Of a DNA stretch of 64,000 nt, positions 45,470-54,127 are shown piece by piece. The stretch is taken from positions 95,757 to 159,756 of the forward strand of contig DEFA01000017.1 of NCBI GenBank assembly GCA_002350525.1, read 5' to 3'. Each line of letters opens with the position of its first letter. Within the stretch, counting starts at the first letter, position 1. This DNA is from Lachnospiraceae bacterium UBA2864 (GTDB lineage Bacteria; Bacillota; Clostridia; Lachnospirales; Lachnospiraceae). The notes beneath the pieces are model-generated. The model was not told the DNA's origin and made no database searches. It saw nothing but the letters and a program-made list of their open reading frames with translations. Both the position numbers and the translations under genes were made by a program.

Positions 45470-45487
45470 GTGGGATTTTTTTATACT
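45459..45487 (+). promoter_or_regulatory. Promoter of the carrier-protein gene pair, overlapping the terminator
   Basis: TTGCTT (inside the terminator arm), 17-base spacer, TATACT. The start near 45494 leaves about 20 bases before the ATG at 45515. Confidence 0.6.
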
Positions 45488-45514
45488 TGAGGTATGGGAA
45501 AGGGGTGTGATTAC

Positions 45515-45769
45515 ATGGATAGAGACGATATCAGAAATATAATGATCGAGCTCATCGAAGAGGTTATGCCGGAGATTGAAGAGGTTGCTTTTAACAGAAA
45601 TATAGTTGCCGAATATGGGGTAAATTCAGTTTCTATCATAAAGCTTATTGTTGCAGCGGAGAAGAGATTTGATATCGAATTTTCCGATTATGAACTTGCA
45701 CTGGACGGTTACAGAACCTTCGAGGACATGGTGGTTCTTATATATGAAAAACTGGAAGATAAAGAGTAA
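45515..45769 (+). CDS. Acyl/peptidyl carrier protein-like protein
   Basis: 84 residues from MDRDDIRNIM, with AAAGGGGTG upstream. A four-helix carrier pattern is visible, with the phosphopantetheine attachment motif EYGVNSVSIIKLIVAAEKRFDIEF (Ser38), where the usual DSL reads NSV. The end (YRTFEDMVVLIYEKL) matches the last carrier helix. It is not the housekeeping ACP by context: no fab genes are near. It is paired with the following BtrH-like gene, as carrier proteins are in small acyl-transfer pathways. Confidence 0.75.
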   Translation: MDRDDIRNIMIELIEEVMPEIEEVAFNRNIVAEYGVNSVSIIKLIVAAEKRFDIEFSDYELALDGYRTFEDMVVLIYEKLEDKE

Positions 45770-45783
45770 AGGAGGGTGCCGAT

Positions 45784-46845
45784 ATGTCAAATAAAAAGAA
45801 GTTGCCTGTTACATATCCGATGATCACTTCATGGCAGTGGCACGCAACGCTTTTCTCGATTCTTTCATCTAACGATAATGCAAAGAAGTGGATATTCAGT
45901 AATTATATCCAGCTCAGATGCTATAACATAGTTGAGATATTTACAGGCGATGATATGCTTTTTACGGATATTATGCCGGGAAGCAGTTCTCTTCAGGAAT
46001 GTCCTTATTTGATAACATCGCTTCTCACTAAAGAGCAGATTGAGAGCTATTGCGGAAATATAATCGATTTCATCATCAAGACCATTGACCTGGGCGGATA
46101 TGTGTACGGAGTTATCGATGAGGCGAGAATCCTCAGTGATTTCGAAGTGGATTATAAGTTCCCTCATGAACTGTTCATATACGGTTACGATATGGATCAG
46201 GAAGTATTCTATGTAGGAGACTTCACATTCAAGGATCGCTATTCTCACAGTAAGGTTTCTTTTGAAGCTGTAAGAAGAGGATATGAAGTAATATCCGCAC
46301 CTGAAGATCATATGTTCAAGGATGATTACAAGGGAACAAGAGGTCTGTATGTAATACAGAAGAACGTGGACACATGTTACTACAATGTGGATATCACACT
46401 TATCAGAGACACTCTCCGCGAGTACCTCAGTTCCGCGGATACCAAGAATCATTTCCGGATGATGAGGAATCGTTTTAATGATACCACCTTCGGGGTAAAG
46501 GTATATGACAGAGTGCTTGAGAGGATAAATATGCAGATGTCCAAGAAGGAGCCGGATTTTGATATACGTGCACTTCATGTAATGTATGATCATAAGGTGC
46601 TTATGTTTGAGAGACTGAAGTATCTTATGGCTAACGGATATCTGAACTATGATCAGGATCTTCTCGATACCTATCAGCTTGTTGTGAAAAACATGCTGAC
46701 AGCCCGTAACCTCCTGATAAAGATATCTATAAACGGAAATGTTGAAGACGCATCCAGATTTAAGATGTATTTCGGAATAGCAAAAGAAAAAGAGGTATCT
46801 GTACTTCTCGAAGTTCTTTCGAGACTGGATCAGAGAGCTATATAA
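45784..46845 (+). CDS. BtrH-like (C39-peptidase-like fold) protein
   Basis: 353 residues. The segment LGGYVYGVIDE...FPHELFIYGYDMDQEVFYVGDFTF (residues ~100-150) has the pattern of BtrH_N/C39-like proteins, with His128 and Asp146 where the catalytic His and Asp sit. The expected N-terminal Cys is missing: the stretch YPMITSWQWHATLFSIL has no cysteine. BtrH moves an acyl chain from its carrier BtrI to an aminoglycoside; the adjacent carrier gene (14 bases upstream) supports a similar role, with an altered nucleophile or as a binding protein. The C-terminal ~150 residues are helical and unassigned. RBS AAAGGAGGGTG. Confidence 0.6.
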   Translation: MSNKKKLPVTYPMITSWQWHATLFSILSSNDNAKKWIFSNYIQLRCYNIVEIFTGDDMLFTDIMPGSSSLQECPYLITSLLTKEQIESYCGNIIDFIIKTIDLGGYVYGVIDEARILSDFEVDYKFPHELFIYGYDMDQEVFYVGDFTFKDRYSHSKVSFEAVRRGYEVISAPEDHMFKDDYKGTRGLYVIQKNVDTCYYNVDITLIRDTLREYLSSADTKNHFRMMRNRFNDTTFGVKVYDRVLERINMQMSKKEPDFDIRALHVMYDHKVLMFERLKYLMANGYLNYDQDLLDTYQLVVKNMLTARNLLIKISINGNVEDASRFKMYFGIAKEKEVSVLLEVLSRLDQRAI

Positions 46846-46910
46846 TATTACGGATAGAGAGCAGTAATACTAGCGTATCATAGGACAGTAAATGATTATC
46901 TGACAGATAA

Positions 46911-46936
46911 GAAGGGCGGAGCATCCGCCCTTTTTT
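46911..46936 (+). terminator. Rho-independent terminator
   Basis: GGGCGGA, GCA loop, TCCGCCC, then TTTTTT. It ends the carrier/BtrH-like operon. Confidence 0.95.
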
Positions 46937-47200
46937 CTATGCTGTTGGGAAAAGAAAAATATAACGATCACGAGGTTAAATGCATTTAATTTGAATTCAA
47001 CAAATTGAACAAAAATGAGTTAAAATACCCCCTTGCTTTTGTTTACTTTTTAGGGTTGTTGTGTTAATATTTTGGGTATGTGAACATTTGTAATCGTTCG
47101 GTTGTTTTTTGTGTGCTCTGAACCGCATTATACGGATAAGAAAAAAGATGAAAAATCATCGGAAGATTACTTCAATAATTTACCAGGAGGAATTGAACAA
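46937..47200 (+). other. Leader region of the pyruvate:ferredoxin oxidoreductase gene
   Basis: This 264-base AT-rich stretch holds the promoter at 47042-47070 and a leader of ~125 bases. The leader contains an in-frame ATG-less coding-like stretch from TTG 47102 that I regard as untranslated. No clear operator or riboswitch was seen. Confidence 0.5.
47042..47070 (+). promoter_or_regulatory. SigA promoter of the pyruvate:ferredoxin oxidoreductase gene
   Basis: TTTACT, 17-base spacer, TAATAT. The predicted start is near 47077. Confidence 0.6.
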
Positions 47201-50200
47201 ATGGCAAGATTCAAAAAGACCATGGATGGAAATGAAGCAGCTGCTCATGCATCGTATATCTTTACCGATTGCGCAGCTATCTATCCTATCACACCATCAT
47301 CACCTATGGCTGAACATACTGATGAGTGGGCTTCTGCCGGAAGAAAGAACATCTTCGGCAACACAGTTAAGATTGTAGAGATGGAGTCTGAGGCTGGTGC
47401 AGCAGGAACAGTTCACGGTTCTCTCGTTGCAGGTGCTATGACATCTACCTACACAGCTTCTCAGGGACTTCTTCTTATGATCCCTAACCTTTACAAGGTA
47501 GCAGGTGAGAGACTTCCGGGCGTATTCAATGTATCAGCTCGTTGTGTAGCTTCTCACGCTCTTAATATTTTCGGTGATCACTCAGATGTTTACGCTTGTC
47601 GTCAGACAGGTTGTGCAATGCTCTGTGAGTCATCAGTACAGGAAGTAATGGATCTTACTCCTGTTGCTTATCTTTCTGCTCTTACAGGAAGAATTCCTTT
47701 CATTAACTTCTTCGATGGTTTCCGTACATCACACGAGATCCAGAAGATCGAATGCTGGTCAAACGAAGACTTCGAAGATATCCTTGATTATGATGCACTT
47801 GACAAGTTCAGAGCAGGCGCACTTAATCCAAATCATCCATGCGAGATGGGATCTGCTCAGAACCCTGACATTTTCTTCCAGACAAGAGAGTCTTGCAACC
47901 CTGCATACAATGACCTCCCTGCAATCGTAGAAGATTACATGAACAAGATCAATGCTAAGATCGGTACAGATTACAAGCTCTTCAATTACTACGGAGCTCC
48001 TGATGCCGAGAAGGTTATCGTTGCTATGGGTTCTGTATGTGACACAATCGAGGAGACAATCGATTACCTTACAGCTAAGGGCGAGAAGGTCGGTGTTGTT
48101 AAGGTTCGTCTTTACAGACCGTTCGTTAACGAGAAGTTCGTTGCAGCTATTCCTAAGACAGCTAAGCAGATCATCGTTCTTGACAGAACAAAGGAGCCTG
48201 GTGCTACAGCAGAGCCACTTGCTCTTGATGTTATGGCTGCTATCCGTGGAACAGAGTTCAAGGATATTCTTCTTACAAGAGGTCGTTACGGACTTGGTTC
48301 TAAGGATACAACTCCTGCAGAGATAGTTGCTGCATTTAACAATACAGAGAAGGAAGAGTTCACACTCAGCATCTTCGATGATGTTACAAATCTTTCTCTT
48401 GATTCAGGTGATGCTCTTGTTACAACTCCTGAAGGAACAGTTTGCTGTAAGTTCTGGGGTCTTGGTGCAGATGGTACTGTAGGTGCTAACAAGAACTCTA
48501 TCAAGATCATTGGTGATAACACAGATAAGTACGTTCAGGCTTACTTTGATTATGATTCAAAGAAGTCCGGCGGTATTACTATGTCACACCTCAGATTCGG
48601 TGATAAGCCGATCAAGTCAACATACCTCATCCATAAGGCTAACTTCGTAGCCTGCCACAATGCAGCTTACGTAAGAAAGTATCATATGGTTGAAGAGCTT
48701 GTTGATGGTGGTACATTCCTTCTTAACTGCCCATGGAAGGGTGAAGAGCTTGACAAGCATCTCCCTGGCCAGGTTAAGAAGTATATAGCTGATCACAATA
48801 TCAACTTCTACACAATCGACGGTGTTAAGCTTGGTATCGAGTCAGGTATGGGACCAACAAGAATTAATACAATCCTTCAGTCAGCATTCTTCAAGCTTAC
48901 AGGTATCATTCCTGAGGCAGAAGCTATCGAGCATATGAAGGCTGCTGCTAAGAAGTCATACGGTATGAAGGGTGACGATATCGTTCAGATGAACTGGAAG
49001 GCTATCGACCTTGGTGCTAACGCAGTTGTTAAGGTTGATGTTCCTGATTCATGGAAGAACGGAACAGATGAAGGTCTTGATTATCCAAAGGCTACAAAGG
49101 GTTCACAGGCTCAGATCGATTTCGTTAACGATGTACAGATCAAGGTATCTGCTCAGGAAGGTAACACAATCCCTGTATCTGTAGTAGCTAGATACACAGA
49201 TGGTTCTACACCATCAGGTACAGCTGCTTACGAGAAGAGAGGTGTTTCCGTATCAGTTCCTGTCTGGACAGAAGATAAGTGTGTAGAGTGTGGTCTCTGC
49301 TCATTCGTATGTCCTCATGCAGCTATCAGAACAGTTGCTCTTACAGCTGACGAAGTTGCTGCAGCTCCTGCAGGCTTCAAGTCAAAGGATATCGCTAATA
49401 CAGATTACAAGTTCAATATTGCAGTTTCAACTATGGACTGTCTCGGATGCGGATCTTGTGTAAATGTATGTCCTACAAAGTCTATCGAGATGAAGCCGCT
49501 TGATGATGCTCTTAAGGCTGAGCAGGTTCAGTTCGATTATGCTGTATCAGTTCCTGATAAGGAAGACCTTATCGAGAAGTTCGGTGCAGCTACAGTTAAG
49601 GGATCACAGTTCAGACAGCCACTCCTTGAGTTCTCAGGAGCATGTGCAGGTTGTGGTGAGACACCTTACGCTAAGCTCATTACTCAGATGTACGGTGACA
49701 GAATGTATGTTGCTAACGCAACAGGATGTTCATCAATCTGGGGTAACTCTTCACCTTCTACACCTTATACAACAAATAAGGCAGGACGTGGACCGGCTTG
49801 GGATAACTCACTCTTCGAAGATAATGCAGAGTTCGGTTATGGTATGTATCTTGCTCAGAAGACTCTTCGTAACAACCTTAAGACTAAGGTAGAGGCTCTC
49901 GTAGAGAAGGATGCTTCAATCAAGGATCTTGCAGATAAGTACTTCGAGACATTTGATGATACAACAACAAACCTTGAGGCTGCTGACGCACTTGTTGCAG
50001 CTCTTGAAGGAAATAACGATCCGGATGCAGTTGAAATCGTTAAGAACAAGGACTTCCTCGGAAAGAAGTCACAGTGGATCTTCGGTGGTGACGGATGGTC
50101 ATACGATATCGGTTTCGGTGGTGTTGACCACGTTCTTGCATCAGGAGAGGATGTAAACATCTTCGTATTCAATACAGAGGTTTACTCAAATACAGGTGGA

Positions 50201-50722
50201 CAGTCTTCTAAGGCTACTCCTACAGGTGCGGTTGCTCAGTTCGCTGCTTCAGGTAAGGAGATCAAGCAGAAGGATCTTGCAGGTATTGCTATGAGCTACG
50301 GTTATGTATATGTTGCTCAGGTATCTATGGGTGCTAATTACAACCAGCTCTGCAAGGCTATCAAGGAAGCTGAAAGCTATCACGGACCATCACTCATCAT
50401 TGCTTACGCTCCATGTATCAACCACAGAATCAAGGCTGGTATGAGCAAGGCTATGGCTGAGGAGAAGAAGGCAGTTGATGCAGGTTACTGGAACCTCTTC
50501 AGATTCAACCCTGCACTTGATGACAAGAAGTTCACTCTTGATTCAAAGGCTGCTACAGTTCCTTACCAGGAATTCATCGGTGGTGAGGCTCGTTACACAG
50601 CTCTGACAAAGGTTAACGCTGAGAAGGCAGATAAGCTCTTCGCTATGGCTGAAGAGAATTCCAAGAAGCGTTTCGATCACCTTCAGGGTCTTGTAAAGCT
50701 TTACACAAATGATGCTGAGTAA
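47201..50722 (+). CDS. nifJ: Pyruvate:ferredoxin (flavodoxin) oxidoreductase
   Basis: 1,173 residues, single-chain PFOR. It converts pyruvate and CoA to acetyl-CoA, CO2 and reduced ferredoxin, the central catabolic step in this anaerobe. The start MARFKKTMDGNEAAAH follows ACCAGGAGG. Domain order is the N-terminal YPITPSSPMAE region, the CoA-binding and gamma domains, an 8Fe ferredoxin insert (CVECGLCSFVCPH, CLGCGSCVNVCPTKS), and the TPP domain with CAGCGETPYAKL and GGDGWSYDIGFGG. Codon use is visibly more restricted (GCT, CTT, GGT, ACA preferred) than in its neighbours, as expected for a very highly expressed gene. Confidence 0.98.
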   Translation: MARFKKTMDGNEAAAHASYIFTDCAAIYPITPSSPMAEHTDEWASAGRKNIFGNTVKIVEMESEAGAAGTVHGSLVAGAMTSTYTASQGLLLMIPNLYKVAGERLPGVFNVSARCVASHALNIFGDHSDVYACRQTGCAMLCESSVQEVMDLTPVAYLSALTGRIPFINFFDGFRTSHEIQKIECWSNEDFEDILDYDALDKFRAGALNPNHPCEMGSAQNPDIFFQTRESCNPAYNDLPAIVEDYMNKINAKIGTDYKLFNYYGAPDAEKVIVAMGSVCDTIEETIDYLTAKGEKVGVVKVRLYRPFVNEKFVAAIPKTAKQIIVLDRTKEPGATAEPLALDVMAAIRGTEFKDILLTRGRYGLGSKDTTPAEIVAAFNNTEKEEFTLSIFDDVTNLSLDSGDALVTTPEGTVCCKFWGLGADGTVGANKNSIKIIGDNTDKYVQAYFDYDSKKSGGITMSHLRFGDKPIKSTYLIHKANFVACHNAAYVRKYHMVEELVDGGTFLLNCPWKGEELDKHLPGQVKKYIADHNINFYTIDGVKLGIESGMGPTRINTILQSAFFKLTGIIPEAEAIEHMKAAAKKSYGMKGDDIVQMNWKAIDLGANAVVKVDVPDSWKNGTDEGLDYPKATKGSQAQIDFVNDVQIKVSAQEGNTIPVSVVARYTDGSTPSGTAAYEKRGVSVSVPVWTEDKCVECGLCSFVCPHAAIRTVALTADEVAAAPAGFKSKDIANTDYKFNIAVSTMDCLGCGSCVNVCPTKSIEMKPLDDALKAEQVQFDYAVSVPDKEDLIEKFGAATVKGSQFRQPLLEFSGACAGCGETPYAKLITQMYGDRMYVANATGCSSIWGNSSPSTPYTTNKAGRGPAWDNSLFEDNAEFGYGMYLAQKTLRNNLKTKVEALVEKDASIKDLADKYFETFDDTTTNLEAADALVAALEGNNDPDAVEIVKNKDFLGKKSQWIFGGDGWSYDIGFGGVDHVLASGEDVNIFVFNTEVYSNTGGQSSKATPTGAVAQFAASGKEIKQKDLAGIAMSYGYVYVAQVSMGANYNQLCKAIKEAESYHGPSLIIAYAPCINHRIKAGMSKAMAEEKKAVDAGYWNLFRFNPALDDKKFTLDSKAATVPYQEFIGGEARYTALTKVNAEKADKLFAMAEENSKKRFDHLQGLVKLYTNDAE

Positions 50723-50755
50723 TTCGGTTTCGGTTGAATAATAAAGCATAATAAC

Positions 50756-50794
50756 ATCCCCCATACTGAGAGATCGGTATGGGGGATTATTTTT
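50756..50794 (+). terminator. Terminator of the PFOR gene
   Basis: ATCCCCCATAC and GTATGGGGGAT form an 11-bp stem followed by TATTTTT. The A-rich other side may serve the convergent membrane-protein gene. Confidence 0.9.
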
Positions 50795-50809
50795 GCTTAA
50801 AGAATTAAT

Positions 50810-51661
50810 TTATTTGAACAGTTTGAGCTTGGCATAACTGTCATCGTTATTCATGTATCGGTACACATCATATGAATCCCTCAGGTAGGAAAGATTTATC
50901 ATAAACAGTATGAGATCGAGGAAATATATGAGCGTATGCCATTTAAAGAACGAATATGGCAGATATCTTACTCCGCCTATAAAGAGTATTACAACCGCAG
51001 CAATCGTGATCAGAAATGTTACCGGATAAGAAGTTTTGTAAAACAGGAAAAACGAGTGCTTTTTCTTAAGTATAAGTCCGCTTGTGATAAAGTGATGCAG
51101 GACAAATATCAGGTCGAATACCATAAATGTCAACAGCAGGTTTCTCCGGGATGTAAGGCGTTTTGTGATTTTTGCGGCAGAGGAAATGTCCTTTATCGCT
51201 TCGCAGAATCCTATAGATTCGTAAATAAGGATACCTGTTAATACGACACCTATAACTATATACAGAATAATAAAAAACTTCAGAAAACCGTGCATACGTC
51301 CGGTGGTTGATGAACTCTGTTCATCGACGTTTTCCGGAGAGCAATGAGAATGACTTTCTTCCGGTGATACAAAAAGAAGTACAAGCGGAATGATTATAAT
51401 CATTCGTACAAAGAACATTACCGTAAACAGAACAGGCTCGAAAAACAGCTGCGAGCTTGGACCGCGATAAGGATCATCCGAAGTTGTCAGAGGATAATAT
51501 GTCTCAAGGACAAATCCTCCAAAGGTGAGCTTTGAATCTACTTCACCGCCGCCTCCTAGTCCGATCAGTCCTATTCCCATACCCGTAAATTTTTCTATAA
51601 GGAAGAGGATGAGTGTGGAGACGATTGCCGTTATCCATATGATCTTAGTTTGTTTTTTCAT
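50810..51661 (-). CDS. Polytopic membrane protein of unknown function
   Basis: 283 residues with about six hydrophobic segments (near 8-26, 77-97, 128-150, 178-200, 208-232 and 240-262). A Ser/Gly-rich loop follows the first span and a polar loop rich in Ser/Glu/His the second. No enzymatic motif was recognised. RBS GAGAGGAT. It is convergent with the PFOR gene and divergent from the LUD gene; the ~200 bases between hold AT-rich promoter-like sequence on both strands without a clear consensus. Confidence 0.65.
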   Translation of the reverse strand: MKKQTKIIWITAIVSTLILFLIEKFTGMGIGLIGLGGGGEVDSKLTFGGFVLETYYPLTTSDDPYRGPSSQLFFEPVLFTVMFFVRMIIIIPLVLLFVSPEESHSHCSPENVDEQSSSTTGRMHGFLKFFIILYIVIGVVLTGILIYESIGFCEAIKDISSAAKITKRLTSRRNLLLTFMVFDLIFVLHHFITSGLILKKKHSFFLFYKTSYPVTFLITIAAVVILFIGGVRYLPYSFFKWHTLIYFLDLILFMINLSYLRDSYDVYRYMNNDDSYAKLKLFK

Positions 51662-51863
51662 ATCTTATATCCTCTCAAAAATACAGACAATACATATAAT
51701 CAATATGATAATAAGATTGTATCAGGAAGAGATATCCGTGTCAATAGAAATAAGCAATATGATGATATGAGAATGTGTTAAAATGAAGTGGAAATAAAGT
51801 ATGGGAAACTATATAATGATGATAACCGAGCAGTTGATTTCATCAGGGGAGGTATTATCAAAA

Positions 51864-52502
51864 ATGGACGAAATGAGAAAAACAAGAAACAGACTTTTGG
51901 CTGAAAAAGTTATCAAAGGCCTTGAGTCAAGACATATGACGGGATATTTTGCCGAAACTAAGGAAGATGCACTTAAGAAGGCACTTGAACTTATACCGGA
52001 AGGTGCATCACTCAGCTGGGGAGGTGCTAAGTCAGCCGGTGATATAGGACTTCTCGAAGCTGTAAAGAAGGGGAACTATACGGTATATGACAGAGCCGAT
52101 GCCAAAAGTGATGAAGAGAAGAAGCTTGTCATACAGAAGGCATTCGGATGTGATTGGTTTATAGCAGGATCAAATGCGGTTACGGAAGACGGTATCCTCG
52201 TAAATCTTGATGGTAACTCCAACAGAGTTGCCTGCATAGCATACGGACCTGAGCATGTACTTATGATAGTCGGAATGAATAAGATTGCAAAGGATGTGGA
52301 TGCAGCCATATATCGTGTAAGGAATGAAGCGGCTCCTATCAATGCACAGAGATTTCCGATAGAAACTCCGTGTAAGGTCACGGGTTCCTGCGCTAACTGC
52401 AAGTCTGCAAGCTCGATATGCTGCAATTTCCTTATAACAAGACTTGAGAATCATCCGGGCAGAATGCATGTTATACTTGTTAACGAAGATCTGGGATTCT
52501 AA
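51864..52502 (+). CDS. LUD domain protein (LutC/YkgG-like)
   Basis: 212 residues from MDEMRKTRNR, fixed by AGGGGAGG 10 bases upstream; earlier in-frame ATGs at 51801-51819 lack such a site. The LUD fold (SLSWGGAKSAGDIGLLEAVKKGNYTVYDRADAKSDEE, GSNAVTEDGILVNLDGNSNRVA) is related to lactate-utilisation proteins LutB/LutC. Stand-alone clostridial members have no fixed function. Cys-rich TGSCANCKSASSICCNF near the C-terminus may bind metal. A TGTTAAAAT extended -10 at 51776-51784 might drive it. Confidence 0.82.
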   Translation: MDEMRKTRNRLLAEKVIKGLESRHMTGYFAETKEDALKKALELIPEGASLSWGGAKSAGDIGLLEAVKKGNYTVYDRADAKSDEEKKLVIQKAFGCDWFIAGSNAVTEDGILVNLDGNSNRVACIAYGPEHVLMIVGMNKIAKDVDAAIYRVRNEAAPINAQRFPIETPCKVTGSCANCKSASSICCNFLITRLENHPGRMHVILVNEDLGF

Positions 52503-52552
52503 ATATCAAGATCTGTCATAAACCATACATATAATATACAGGGGGATACAAT

Positions 52553-53206
52553 ATGGATAAGAAAGCTATGTATAAACTTTCGTACGGACTTTTCGTGCTT
52601 ACGGCAAAGACCTTTAAAGATAACGGATGTATTACAAATACCGCAATTCAGGTGACATCAGAACCGAACAGGATAGCCTTTGCGGTGAATAAGGCAAACC
52701 TTACTCACGATATGCTTTTGGAGACAAGGACTTTCAATCTTTCCGTTATCAGTGAAAAGGCTGACTTTGAACTCTTTAAGCATTTCGGCTTCCAGTCAGG
52801 AAGAGAAGTTCATAAGTTTAATGATTTCAAAGATTATAAGGTTTCGGAGAACGGGCTTGCTTATATTACAACGGGCTGTAATGCTTATATCTCGGGCGAG
52901 GTATATGATACCGTGGATCTCGGTACACATACACTCTTTATAGCTGATGTAACGGATATGGAAGTGCTTGATGATGCACCTTCTGCAACCTATGAATATT
53001 ATCAGTCGAATATCAAGCCGAAGCCGGAGACTATTAAGACCGGAGATACCGTCGGCACACTTGAGAAAGGTGAGACTGAAGGCGGCAAAACCGTGTGGGT
53101 ATGCAAGGTATGCGGATATGTATATGAGGGTGAAGACCTTCCGGATGACTTCATCTGCCCATGGTGCAAGCATCCTGCTTCAGACTTTGAAAAGAAGGTC
53201 ATATGA
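52553..53206 (+). CDS. Flavin reductase-rubredoxin fusion (high-molecular-weight rubredoxin)
   Basis: 217 residues. Residues ~1-160 are a split-barrel FMN flavin reductase domain (YKLSYGLFVLTAKTFKDNGCITNTAIQVTSEP), and ~168-217 a rubredoxin (WVCKVCGYVYEGEDLP...FICPWCKHPASDF, four Cys for one iron). Such Hrb proteins pass electrons from NADH to flavodiiron proteins or rubrerythrin and protect against oxygen and NO. No flavodiiron gene is adjacent. RBS CAGGGGGATAC. It follows the LUD gene by 50 bases. Confidence 0.93.
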   Translation: MDKKAMYKLSYGLFVLTAKTFKDNGCITNTAIQVTSEPNRIAFAVNKANLTHDMLLETRTFNLSVISEKADFELFKHFGFQSGREVHKFNDFKDYKVSENGLAYITTGCNAYISGEVYDTVDLGTHTLFIADVTDMEVLDDAPSATYEYYQSNIKPKPETIKTGDTVGTLEKGETEGGKTVWVCKVCGYVYEGEDLPDDFICPWCKHPASDFEKKVI

Positions 53207-53227
53207 TGAGAATCGGAGAATAACATC

Positions 53228-54127
53228 ATGCTTTATATATTCTGTGCTTTGTTCGGTGAGGCAAAGTGTTTATTGGAAAAATATAAGCTTGAGAGAGACA
53301 TGTCCTTTAATCATTATCAGGTTTTCGGAGGAGAAGACATGGTACTTACGGTTACCGGGACAGGAGTTCTCTCAGCGGCAATGGCAGTTACGGAGGTATG
53401 CACACGCATACCTCCTGTTTCTTGTGACGTTCTTTTTAATGTCGGGATCTGTGGGGCGGATATGCAGGACGCTTCTGTGGGAAATGTATATCTTTTGAAC
53501 AAAATATCCGATGGTATTACGGGACAGGATTATTACCCGGATATCCTTCGTGATTACAACATTCCGGAAGCGGGGCTTTATACGGTCATCACTCCGAAGT
53601 ATGTGGAAGGAGCACTTACCGATATGGAGGCCTCGGGAATATATGTGGCTGGAGAGAAGTTCTTCACAGCTGACAGGATGATCTTCCTTAAGTCAGTGTC
53701 CGATAAGAAAATCCCGGTACCGGAAACGGAAGATATATCCCAAGCGGTGAATGAGACAATAGCCCAAACAGTGAATGAGAATATATCCCAAACGGTAAGT
53801 ATGGATACGATTAACTCGTGCATGTCGACTCTTCTTCGAAAAACGGAGTGTATAATAGATGATATACTAAAGAGGAATCAGGATACCCGGAATGAGGATC
53901 CGGAGCTTACGGAGAGGGTGGAACGCCTGGCGGAGGATATGAGACTTTCGGTTACCATGGCGTCCGGTCTAAAACAGCTTTTCAGATTCATGGCCATTGA
54001 AGGAATGGATGCCGCGGGGGTAATAGACAGAATTTATAAGGAAAATGAACTTCCTGTAACCGCAAAAGTAAAGGGAAAGAAGATATATGACGGATTATAT
54101 GAAGCCGTTTTCTCACATTTACGTTGA
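53228..54127 (+). CDS. Nucleoside phosphorylase-like protein with a repeat insertion
   Basis: 299 residues. The N-terminal half has the MTAN/PNP pattern (CALFGEAKCLLEKY, VTGTGVLSAAMAV, FNVGICGADMQDASVGNVYLL), but the catalytic C-terminal part is interrupted at about residues 165-205 by an octapeptide repeat (DISQAVNE, TIAQTVNE, NISQTVSM), then returns to a helical end. The usual late catalytic Asp motif is not evident. It overlaps the photoproduct lyase-like gene by 41 bases, so the two are coupled. Whether it still acts on nucleosides is uncertain. Confidence 0.7.
   Translation: MLYIFCALFGEAKCLLEKYKLERDMSFNHYQVFGGEDMVLTVTGTGVLSAAMAVTEVCTRIPPVSCDVLFNVGICGADMQDASVGNVYLLNKISDGITGQDYYPDILRDYNIPEAGLYTVITPKYVEGALTDMEASGIYVAGEKFFTADRMIFLKSVSDKKIPVPETEDISQAVNETIAQTVNENISQTVSMDTINSCMSTLLRKTECIIDDILKRNQDTRNEDPELTERVERLAEDMRLSVTMASGLKQLFRFMAIEGMDAAGVIDRIYKENELPVTAKVKGKKIYDGLYEAVFSHLR
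53733..53804 (+). repeat. Three 24-bp coding tandem repeats
   Basis: Units start at 53733, 53757 and 53781 and share the core TCCCAAxCGGTxAxTxxG; they encode 8-residue repeats of the form (D/T/N)-I-(S/A)-Q-(A/T)-V-(N/S)-(E/M). They lie inside the phosphorylase-like gene in frame. Confidence 0.8.
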
